A stretch of DNA of 51,636 nucleotides from contig CAUHFS010000009.1 in assembly GCA_959605475.1 (NCBI GenBank), positions 1 to 51,636 of the forward strand, written 5' to 3'. Made by a program: the position numbers and the translations under genes. Positions within the stretch are counted from its first letter, which is position 1; each line of letters opens with the position of its first letter. Below the pieces are notes generated by a model that made no database searches, was not told where the DNA came from, and worked only from the letters and a program-made list of their open reading frames with translations. Of the stretch, positions 1-6,800 are shown in pieces. The DNA comes from an uncultured Collinsella sp. GTDB lineage: Bacteria; Actinomycetota; Coriobacteriia; Coriobacteriales; Coriobacteriaceae.

Positions 1-1260
1 AATGACGGGCAGTACACCCTGATGACTGACGATGTGAAGTATCCCCTCGAGGGCAGCGAGCCCGTTGAGAGCGTGACCTACACTGCGGTGTACAAGAAGA
101 CGCCGCTTAAAGTGCGCTATCACGACACCGAAGGCAACGTCATCTACACCGCTACGGTAGACCCGAACGATACGAGGGATCTGCGTGGCCAGGACGGCAA
201 TGCCGGCTTTGTTAAGACGGACAAAGTGCCCAAGATGGATGAGAGCGGCAACCCGGTCTATAACGAAAAGGGTGAACCCGTCACGGAGTCAAAGGAAGTG
301 GCCATCGATGTAGGAGCCTACTCCGCAATCAACGCGTCCCTGGGCGAGCGAGCGGATAGCAGCTTGAAGGAGCTGTTCTTGGAGTGGCAGTGGGTTAATG
401 GCGACAAAGCTGAGGCGTGGAGCGATTTCAAGGGCAATCCCGTTAAGGCCGACATGGATTTGTATCCGGTGACGTATAAGGTCGTCGCTAACGACACATC
501 CGTCACTGCGAACTCTAAGAATGTAACCGGTCAGCTCAAGTTGCTGTTTAATCCAAATGACGCGAACACGGTGGACGACAAGAGCGATAAGGCGCCGTTC
601 AAGGCTTGCTTTGCAAAGCCCTTCATGGGCACGCAACTGACGGTGCACGTTGACCGCGTTGGCTATGGCCTTTCTGGCCAGACTCCTACGCCTGTCAACG
701 GGAAGTATGTCTCGCTTTACAGTTCGGGTTCAGGCGAGGGCTCGTTTGAGCTGACGAATCGTTTGGACTACAAGCTCACGGGCGACGGCACTCAGAGCGA
801 TGGCAATGCGGTGTTCGATTTCGCCGCTACGCATACGCTCAAGATCGTCAAGCAAACCCAGGATAGCTGGGCGAAGGGCAAGACGTTCCGCTTCAAGGTT
901 TCCCGGGCCGGCATGGACGGCAACGCCTTGGAGGAGCGCACGGTTGAGGTAACGGTGTCATCGGATGCGCAGCTGAAGGACGGTTCCGCCTGGTACTCCG
1001 GCGCTATCGAGCTTGCGGTCCCGGCGGGTATCTACACCGTCGAGGAGGATTCAGCGTGGGCATGGCGCTACAGCAGCCAGATCGGCGTCCCTGGCAAGCA
1101 GCCGGGCGATAAGGCGCAGGCGACTATCTCCGCTGCATCGAGCGCGAACGATGCCACGTTCACCTGCACGAACACGCGTGTGAACGACAAATGGATCGAC
1201 GGCAGCAATCGTGCCCATAACGTTTGGAGCAACGGCAACGTAGCAAAGAAGGAGGATTAG
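1..1260 (+). CDS. C-terminal part of a large secreted surface protein (5' truncated)
   Basis: The frame is open from base 1, so the true start lies left of the window; the ATG at 22 is only an internal methionine. About 419 codons remain. The early part reads like a beta-rich repeat domain (TYTAVYKKTPLKVRYHDTEG). The last ~140 residues resemble a SpaA/Cna-B-like immunoglobulin-type module (FRFKVSRAGMDGNALEE, then YTVEEDSAWAWRY and FTCTNTRV). The protein ends in NVAKKED with no LPXTG-type motif, no terminal hydrophobic helix and no basic tail, so it is not anchored by sortase itself. An AAGGAGGA ribosome site at its 3' end serves the next gene 2 nt away. The operon context suggests an extracellular fibre or adhesin partner of the TasA-like protein. 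The exact family is not recognised. Confidence 0.75.
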   Translation, partial: NDGQYTLMTDDVKYPLEGSEPVESVTYTAVYKKTPLKVRYHDTEGNVIYTATVDPNDTRDLRGQDGNAGFVKTDKVPKMDESGNPVYNEKGEPVTESKEVAIDVGAYSAINASLGERADSSLKELFLEWQWVNGDKAEAWSDFKGNPVKADMDLYPVTYKVVANDTSVTANSKNVTGQLKLLFNPNDANTVDDKSDKAPFKACFAKPFMGTQLTVHVDRVGYGLSGQTPTPVNGKYVSLYSSGSGEGSFELTNRLDYKLTGDGTQSDGNAVFDFAATHTLKIVKQTQDSWAKGKTFRFKVSRAGMDGNALEERTVEVTVSSDAQLKDGSAWYSGAIELAVPAGIYTVEEDSAWAWRYSSQIGVPGKQPGDKAQATISAASSANDATFTCTNTRVNDKWIDGSNRAHNVWSNGNVAKKED

Positions 1261-1261
1261 C

Positions 1262-1843
1262 ATGTCCAAGCGCAAGCGCATCATCGCCTTGCTGGTGGGG
1301 GTTATCCTCCTGGCCGGTACGGCAGGCACGTTGGCCTGGCTTTCGGTTACGGGCGTGCTGGTCAACCAGTTCGGCATCGGGTCGGTGACGCCATCGGTTC
1401 AGGAAACGCTCAACGGCAAAGTGAAAAGCGATGTCAAGGCGAAGAACACGGGTACCGCGCCCGCCTATATTCGTGCTGCAGTGGATATCTACTGGCAGGA
1501 CCAGGATGGCGCACGCCTGTGGGATGAGCCGAAGGAGGAGCCGAAGGGTGAGGCGGATTACGAGATTGCGTGGAGCGTGGCTGATGCCTCGGGCGCGAAC
1601 TCGGCTTCTAGCTGGGTTAAGGCGAGCGACGGGTTCTATTACTGGACGTCGCCCGTCGCTCCCGGCGCGGAAACCGGCGTGCTCATTAATAGGGTTACCG
1701 AGCTCAAGGCAACCGAAGGTCGCAGTCTTGTCGTGGATATTTCCACTCAGGCGGTCCAGGCGACGCCCGATGAGGCCGTGCACGACGCATGGGGTTGCTC
1801 GGTCGAGAATGACGTGCTGGTGCCGCCGCATGGAGGTGCGTAA
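1262..1843 (+). CDS. TasA/camelysin-like secreted protein (SipW-type signal)
   Basis: 193 residues. The N-terminus has a basic cluster (MSKRKR), a hydrophobic core and a stretch reading AGTLAWLSVTGVLVNQFGIG. This is the pattern of TasA/CalY proteins, whose signal is cut by a SipW-type signal peptidase and whose mature end begins with a VNxFxIG-like strand. The body contains the conserved KNTGTAPAYIRAAVDI strand typical of this beta-sandwich family, followed by an acidic segment. The start ATG follows AAGGAGGA by about 6 nt. It sits between the truncated surface protein and the LAXTG protein with 1-2 nt gaps, so the three are clearly cotranscribed. In Bacillus such proteins form matrix fibres; that role here is inference. 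No SipW gene is in the window; one could lie upstream. Confidence 0.75.
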   Translation: MSKRKRIIALLVGVILLAGTAGTLAWLSVTGVLVNQFGIGSVTPSVQETLNGKVKSDVKAKNTGTAPAYIRAAVDIYWQDQDGARLWDEPKEEPKGEADYEIAWSVADASGANSASSWVKASDGFYYWTSPVAPGAETGVLINRVTELKATEGRSLVVDISTQAVQATPDEAVHDAWGCSVENDVLVPPHGGA

Positions 1844-1845
1844 GT

Positions 1846-2544
1846 ATGGCGTTCCCGATTCGTAAAGGTGTTGCGCGCTCCTTGCGTTGCATGGTCGCGG
1901 CCATTTTCTGCGTGGTCGCGCTCGCTGTTCCCGCCCGTGCGTTTGCCGATACTCCCGCGATTGCCTATGACGGAAATGCGCGTCAGCTGACGGTCTCGGG
2001 GGCGACGGACTCCTCGGGGGAGCCCGATCTGTTTTTGGCCTTTAAAGATCTGATGCCTGGCGATGTGCGTGATCAGCAGATAGAGATTCGTGCCACGGGC
2101 GTAAAGTCCCAGGTACGTGTGTTTGTGCGGGCTGTTGTCGATCACGAGACGGCACATCTGCTGTCGCCCATTACCCTAACGGCGTCGGCGGCCGATGCGT
2201 CTGCCGGTTGGCTCCAGACGGGAACGCCGGGCAGCGTGTTTGCCTATCCCACGCAGGTCGCAACGTTTACGAGCGATGGCAGCACGGTACTCAATTTGCA
2301 ACTAAGTGTCCCGACGTCGGTGGGCAACGAGCTTGCCGACGCAAACAAGGCAATTCGCTGGGAAATCACCGCCGAAGACGATGGCGAGAAGATCCCCGTA
2401 CAACCTGCTGGCAGCAAGAAGCCCGGCTTGCTTGGTCTGGCGGCAACAGGCGACAACACGCTCACGTTGCTTTTGGTGTTGCTGACACTTGCAATCATCG
2501 CATTTATAGCCGCACTTCTTTTGTCCCGGAGGGATAAGCGCTAG
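1846..2544 (+). CDS. Sortase-anchored (LAATGD) surface protein
   Basis: 232 residues. An N-terminal signal peptide (RSLRCMVAAIFCVVALAVPARAFA) is followed by a domain with the phrase DLMPGDVRDQQIEIRATG, reminiscent of the TasA-like beta-sandwich. The C-terminus has a complete cell-wall sorting signal: LAATGD, a ~22-residue hydrophobic helix and the basic tail RRDKR. LAXTG is the form recognised by class E sortases of high-GC Gram-positives. The start ATG follows GGAGGTG, and the gene begins 2 nt after the preceding stop. It is the last gene of the operon and probably gives the wall anchor for the fibre made by its neighbours (inference). Confidence 0.8.
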   Translation: MAFPIRKGVARSLRCMVAAIFCVVALAVPARAFADTPAIAYDGNARQLTVSGATDSSGEPDLFLAFKDLMPGDVRDQQIEIRATGVKSQVRVFVRAVVDHETAHLLSPITLTASAADASAGWLQTGTPGSVFAYPTQVATFTSDGSTVLNLQLSVPTSVGNELADANKAIRWEITAEDDGEKIPVQPAGSKKPGLLGLAATGDNTLTLLLVLLTLAIIAFIAALLLSRRDKR

Positions 2545-2586
2545 GTTCATCTTCTAAACGCAACGCCCTCCCGGGCGGCGGGCACG

Positions 2587-2667
2587 AAGTTCCCTGCTCT
2601 ACAGTCCTGCGCAAGACGAAGGCCACATTAAGTGGCCTTCTTTGCGTGCGGAACTCGCGATGAACTT
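2587..2667. repeat. Left arm of a long inverted repeat with internal hairpin
   Basis: This 81-bp stretch matches the reverse complement of 3122-3205 with only a few differences. It contains a hairpin at 2618-2640 (GAAGGCCAC, loop ATTAA, GTGGCCTTC). The right arm carries the same hairpin with GGGGGCCAC/GTGGCCCCC, so changes on one side of the stem are matched on the other. It lies 42 bp after the stop of the LAATGD protein and could act as its terminator. Confidence 0.8.
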
Positions 2668-2718
2668 CGAGCCCGCCGCTCGGGAGGGCGCGCCTTTATT
2701 GACGGAAGGCCTAATAAG

Positions 2719-3012
2719 CGGATATTCCATGCCCGGATGTATTCAGAGCGGGACGGGCTTTCCGGATGGGCGGTGTTTCGGAAAGTGTGTCCCAGAATCG
2801 GCGCTCAGAGTGGTCCCCACTTTCCGGTTGATGCCTTGTCCGGAAACTATGTCCCGGAATTAAGGCTTGGAATGGGATGCACTTTCCGGTTGAGAGCCTT
2901 AGCGGAAAGTGCGACCCGGAATTTACTCTTGAAGTGGGATGCGCTTTCCCAACAGGCCCTCAAGCGGAAACTGCGTCCCATTCCGAAGGCAGATTCCGGG
3001 ACACACTTTCCG
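2719..3012. repeat. Tandem hairpin array, 62-bp period
   Basis: The motif CGGAAAGTGYGTCCCGGAAT, in degenerate form, begins at 2779, 2841, 2903 and 2965, exactly 62 bp apart, with a weaker unit near 2719. Between successive copies lies the reverse complement half (TGGGATGCACTTTCCG, e.g. 2873-2888), so each unit can fold on itself. The array closes with an inverted copy at 2993-3012. Because 62 is not a multiple of three, any reading frame through it changes phase each unit, which argues against coding. Confidence 0.8.
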
Positions 3013-3020
3013 AATACAAA

Positions 3021-3043
3021 GAAGGCCACTTAATGTGGCCTTC
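3021..3043. repeat. Isolated copy of the GGCCAC/GTGGCC hairpin
   Basis: GAAGGCCAC, loop TTAAT, GTGGCCTTC, then CAACTT. It is the same stem as at 2618-2640 with the loop read from the other strand. Together these bracket the 62-bp array. Confidence 0.7.
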
Positions 3044-3098
3044 AACTTATATATGTTCAGCGGATGCCCCCATGGCAAGCCGCGCTCCAACAACAAGG

Positions 3099-3227
3099 CG
3101 TCTGTCCGGGCGGAGGCATATAAGGTTCATCGCGAGTTCCGCACGCAAAGGGGGCCACTTAATGTGGCCCCCGTCTTGCGCAGGACTGTCCGAGCAGGGA
3201 ACCTTATATGCCTCCGCCTGGACAGAC
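3099..3227. repeat. Large palindrome (129 bp) containing a terminator-like core
   Basis: Arms 3099-3127 and 3199-3227 are complementary over about 28 of 29 positions (CGTCTGTCC...GGCATATAAGG against its reverse complement). The centre holds the GC-rich hairpin 3150-3172 (GGGGGCCAC/GTGGCCCCC). Positions 3122-3205 also form the right arm of the inverted repeat starting at 2587. It lies just past the 3' end of the LTA-synthase-like gene (stop at 3256) and may terminate it. The 2545-3255 stretch holds no convincing gene. Confidence 0.75.
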
Positions 3228-3255
3228 GTTTCAGTTGTGGCTCAGCAGCTAGCAG

Positions 3256-5556
3256 CTACTTGATCTTGGTCGTACCCGGTGCCAGGTTGGGGTCGGTCTC
3301 GTTGGCCTCGGTCTGGAAGTGCTCGGTGTACACGTTCTTGCCGTCGCGGAACATCTCGTAGTACTGCATCTTGGCGTAATCCTCGCGTGCCTTGGTGGCG
3401 GCTGCGGCAACGGCGTCGTCGCCGGTGACGTTGGAGGAGAGCGCCCAGCGCAGGCTGGCGTCCTCGTAGCCCACCGAGTTGATGGCGGGCAGCGACTCGC
3501 GCAGCGTCATGTGCGCCTTCTGGTAGTCGGTCAGCGGTGCGCCGATCAGCTGCATGAGCTGGGTGGACAGGTAGTTGGTGGACAGGTCGTCGACCTCGCT
3601 CGTCTGGTCACAACCGGCAACGTCGTAGTTAGCCCAAATGATGTAGTCGGTCTGCCACAGACGCTCCTGATGCGTGGCGTCGTCCTCGCCGGTAAACCAC
3701 TTATCGTTGAACTTGGACGGGAAGAACGGCTGGTGGTCGCCCCAGAACACCACGACCACCTTACGGTCGAGCTTGCTCAAGGCGTTGAGGAAGTAACGCA
3801 GCGCTTGGTCGGACTGCTCGATGCACGAGACATACTCGTCGACATCGGACAGCGTGCCGTCCTCGACGGTCTTGGTGTCCAGGTCGGTCGTGTCGATGTT
3901 CAGGTGCATCTGCTTGTCGACCGGCACCAGACCCGTGTCGTAGCCCGAGTGGTTCTGCATGGTCACGTCGAAGATAAACTGCGGATCGGCGTTCTGGTCG
4001 AGCAGCTCAAGAATCTTGTCGTAGGTAGCCTGGTCGGTCACCATGCCGCGCAGGGTGTCGGCTCCCTGGAAGTCGTTGATGGACAGGAACTGGTCAAAGC
4101 CAAAGTCCTTATAGACGTTCTCGCGGTTCCAGTTGGTGGCGTGGTTGGGGTGCATGGCCGTGGTGGAATATCCGAGCGACTTGAACTGCTCTGCCAGGTT
4201 CCCGGTCGTCTCCATGTTGTAAATGGTGTAGGGGTACACGCCCGAGCCCAGGTTGGCCATGGAGTTGCCGGTCATAAACTCAAACTCGGTATTGGCGGTG
4301 CCGCCGCCGTAGGCGCTCACGTAGAGCTTGCCGCGGCTGAGGCAGTTGGACAGGTTCTTAAAGTACTGCGGGCCCTCGTAGCCGGCGCGCATGTTCTGGT
4401 AGATCGACAGATCCGAGAAGGTCTCGTTCATGATGGCGATGACCGTGGGCTTCTCGCTGTCGAATTGCTCCTTTGCGGCGGTGCGCTCGTCGCTCTTGGC
4501 GGCGTCGGACTTGTCGTAGGCCTTGGCGTACTTTTTGAGCGTGGCCTTGGCGTCATCGACAGAGTAGTCGGCGGGTTTGGGCGGCTTGATGGACTGCGCT
4601 GCGCTAATAAAGGCGGGCAGGTAGCCCTCGCGCCAGTAGCTCTCGAGCGGACGCCAGGTGTAGACGGTGATGCCGAGGGTGTTGTAGTAGTCGATAAGCG
4701 TGACGTGCGCGGTCACGCCGCCCAGGCACAGCACGGCGACGAGCAGGTTGGTGAGCAGCATGCGCTTGGCGTTGGCGGCACCCTTCTGACGGTGCGGCGC
4801 GACCAGGCCGGCGTACTCGCACAGCAGCATGGCGATGGCGGTAAAGCCCATTGACAGCACGCAGAACAGCGAGATCGAGAAGGTGTAGCCGTTGCCGGCG
4901 ACCGCGGCGGCGGTGGAGATGGCCGAAAGGTCGCCCGGCTGGATGGGCATGGATTTAAACGTGATGACGAAGAACTCGGCAATGCCCAGGACAAAGAGGG
5001 CAAAGGCCAGGACCGCGGGAGCTGCGCCGTGGCGCTGGAATAGGAAGAACAGGCCGACCATGAGCACGGTGATGATGGCCCACTCGAGCAGGATGCACAG
5101 GGGGTAGACCCAGGTAAAGTCGTGGTTGGACGAGACCTCCATGCCCAGCAGCGCAAAGACGCCGGCGAGCAGCAGGCATAAGACGGCGGCGACGAGCGGT
5201 TTGCCCACAAAGGCGCCGCGCAGGCGGGCGAGCTTGCCGGTGGGGGCGGGGGCATCGGTAGCAGCGAACGCAAAGACGCGCGGGGCGATGCGGTCGCGGG
5301 CGATGCTGGCCCAGGCGCAGCCGGTGAGAATGGCGTTGGTCAGGATGAGCATCACAAAGGCGAGCGGCTCGTTTTGGGCGACGAGGCCCATGGCGCCCCA
5401 GACGGTCAAAAAGAGCTGGAACAGGCCGAAGGCGACGCTCCACCCAAGAGCGCTTTTGGCAACGGTGCCCGACTTTGCGCAAATGGCCTTGGCCTCGCGC
5501 AAGACAAGGTAGACGGTCGCCGCAAGACCGACGAGCGAGATGGCGGCAGCGAACAT
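3256..5556 (-). CDS. LTA-synthase-like membrane sulfatase-fold enzyme
   Basis: 766 residues from the ATG at 5556, preceded by GAGGAG at good spacing; a GTG five codons upstream overlaps that ribosome site and is less likely. Roughly eight hydrophobic helices fill the first ~290 residues. A large extracytoplasmic alkaline-phosphatase-superfamily domain follows. Recognisable catalytic elements are NETF near residue 377 (metal-binding Glu), GGGTANTEFEF near 417-427 with the nucleophilic Thr, MQNHSGY, and VVFWGDHQPFF (metal-binding Asp-His). This is the layout of LtaS/MdoB enzymes, which move glycerol-phosphate or similar head groups onto surface polymers. The true polymer is not known in Coriobacteriia. 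It stands alone, convergent with the surface-protein operon. Confidence 0.85.
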   Translation of the reverse strand: MFAAAISLVGLAATVYLVLREAKAICAKSGTVAKSALGWSVAFGLFQLFLTVWGAMGLVAQNEPLAFVMLILTNAILTGCAWASIARDRIAPRVFAFAATDAPAPTGKLARLRGAFVGKPLVAAVLCLLLAGVFALLGMEVSSNHDFTWVYPLCILLEWAIITVLMVGLFFLFQRHGAAPAVLAFALFVLGIAEFFVITFKSMPIQPGDLSAISTAAAVAGNGYTFSISLFCVLSMGFTAIAMLLCEYAGLVAPHRQKGAANAKRMLLTNLLVAVLCLGGVTAHVTLIDYYNTLGITVYTWRPLESYWREGYLPAFISAAQSIKPPKPADYSVDDAKATLKKYAKAYDKSDAAKSDERTAAKEQFDSEKPTVIAIMNETFSDLSIYQNMRAGYEGPQYFKNLSNCLSRGKLYVSAYGGGTANTEFEFMTGNSMANLGSGVYPYTIYNMETTGNLAEQFKSLGYSTTAMHPNHATNWNRENVYKDFGFDQFLSINDFQGADTLRGMVTDQATYDKILELLDQNADPQFIFDVTMQNHSGYDTGLVPVDKQMHLNIDTTDLDTKTVEDGTLSDVDEYVSCIEQSDQALRYFLNALSKLDRKVVVVFWGDHQPFFPSKFNDKWFTGEDDATHQERLWQTDYIIWANYDVAGCDQTSEVDDLSTNYLSTQLMQLIGAPLTDYQKAHMTLRESLPAINSVGYEDASLRWALSSNVTGDDAVAAAATKAREDYAKMQYYEMFRDGKNVYTEHFQTEANETDPNLAPGTTKIK

Positions 5557-5769
5557 GCTGAGACTCCTCACAAACTAAAACCTACGAAAGCGGGGGTTTA
5601 CCCGATTGTTACCAAGATATGCGCAGCAATTGGTGGCTGCGCACAACAACCAGCCATATTAACGCGCGCGTATGGCAGTGTGGCGCAATGGAGTGCCCAC
5701 CTGCGCGATAATGGACGGGAATTACACGGAAACGTAAAGGCTTCTTAAAGAAATGGCGAGGGTAGGGCG

Positions 5770-6642
5770 ATGAGCGAGCAGGTTTGCAAGGCGGACATGG
5801 GCGGCGACGGAGCTGCGGTCGTGGATACGTACGGCTATCCGGTCGAGACTACGGGCAACGCGGTACTGGACATTTTGGAGCACCGTTCGTCCACGCGCGC
5901 TTTTGCGCGCGATGACAACGACCGTCCCGTGGCGGTGACCGATGAGCAGCGGGCGGCGATTCTGCATGCGGCGAGTCGCGCGCCGTCGGCAGGCGCCATG
6001 ATGATGTATTCCATCGTGAGCATTCGTGAGCAGGCTACGCTCGATCGTCTTGCCGACCTGTGCGACCACCAGCCCATGATCGCCAAGGCGCCCTGGGCAC
6101 TCATATTTGTGGTCGATTATGCCAAGTGGATCGATCTGTTTGAGCACGTGGGCTGCTTTGAGCCCGAGTTTGTCGAGCGCACAGGTAAGGCACCTCGCCG
6201 TGCACCGGGTTTGGGCGACTTTGCCATCGCGGCCCAGGACGCCGTGATCGCCGCGCAAAACGCCGTGGTTGCCGCCGAGGCCCTGGGCCTGGGGAGCTGC
6301 TACATCGGTGATATCGTCGAGAATGCCGAGGAAGTTGCCGAGCTGCTCGATCTGCCGCCCTATACCATGCCGCTGTCGATGCTCATCATCGGCACGCCTC
6401 GCAAGGAGCGTCCGGCCATTGCGCACCCCGTGGTGAACCTGGTGCACGAGGAGCACTACCGCCGCGCCGACGCCGCGACGATGGACGCGCAGGTGGCCGA
6501 GATGGACGCGATGTTCCGCCCGCACGCCCGCGAGGTGGGGGAGCGCGTCGTGGACATCTATACCCGCAAGCACACGAGTCCCTTTATGGCCGAGATGAGC
6601 CGATCCATGGAATGGTGGTTCAAAAACTGGCTTGGAAAATGA
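5770..6642 (+). CDS. Nitroreductase-family flavoprotein
   Basis: 290 residues; ATG at 5770 after GAGGGTAGGG. The FMN-binding signature of the family is visible: LEHRSSTRAFARDD at ~35-48 and RAPSAGAMMMYSIV at ~72-85. The central GLGSCYIGDI motif matches the glycine-rich segment of NAD(P)H-dependent nitroreductases. The C-terminal ~60 residues extend beyond the usual ~200-residue core. Members reduce quinones, nitro compounds or flavins; the substrate cannot be read from sequence. It is a single gene, divergent from the LTA-synthase-like gene and followed 1 nt later by a palindromic terminator-like repeat. Confidence 0.85.
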   Translation: MSEQVCKADMGGDGAAVVDTYGYPVETTGNAVLDILEHRSSTRAFARDDNDRPVAVTDEQRAAILHAASRAPSAGAMMMYSIVSIREQATLDRLADLCDHQPMIAKAPWALIFVVDYAKWIDLFEHVGCFEPEFVERTGKAPRRAPGLGDFAIAAQDAVIAAQNAVVAAEALGLGSCYIGDIVENAEEVAELLDLPPYTMPLSMLIIGTPRKERPAIAHPVVNLVHEEHYRRADAATMDAQVAEMDAMFRPHAREVGERVVDIYTRKHTSPFMAEMSRSMEWWFKNWLGK

Positions 6643-6643
6643 C

Positions 6644-6678
6644 GAATGTGACAAGGGGGCAGTCCCTTTGTCACATTC
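6644..6678. repeat. Palindromic CAAGGG...CCCTTTG element at a stop codon
   Basis: GAATGTGACAAGGG, a short centre, then CCCTTTGTCACATTC. It begins 2 nt after the nitroreductase stop (TGA 6640-6642). It is a member of the dispersed family also seen at 9140, 19794, 30825, 42088 and 46997. It probably acts as a bidirectional terminator. Confidence 0.7.
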
Positions 6679-6759
6679 CATATCGCCGTGGTAGCCTAAA
6701 GACTGTATAAATCTTTATCTAGCTGGGAAAACAGTGCATTAAAACATGGGCCGATTGCC

Positions 6760-6765
6760 TATAAT
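6760..6765 (+). promoter_or_regulatory. Possible -10 box for kup
   Basis: TATAAT lies 36 bp upstream of the kup ATG. No good -35 is seen at the expected distance, so this is a weak call. Confidence 0.3.
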
Positions 6766-6800
6766 CCCTTCGAACATTAAAGTTGGGAGGAAACCGGCTT

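Noticed and set aside
2719..3012. CRISPR array.
   Set aside because: Repeats are imperfect and paired with their own inverted copies; the intervening sequence is itself repeated, so there are no unique spacers, and no cas genes are nearby.
2632..3263. Open frames of 128-140 codons running through the palindromic block.
   Set aside because: They cross inverted repeats whose 62-bp period breaks frame between units; no ribosome site or family.
3319..4854. Long plus-strand open frame opposite the LTA-synthase-like gene (511 codons).
   Set aside because: It mirrors the coding frame of a clearly recognised gene; long antisense frames are expected in GC-rich DNA and its Val/Gly/Leu-rich product has no domain.
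6680..6800. c-di-AMP (ydaO) riboswitch in the kup leader.
   Set aside because: The ~120-bp leader is too short and shows none of the conserved purine-rich blocks of that class.
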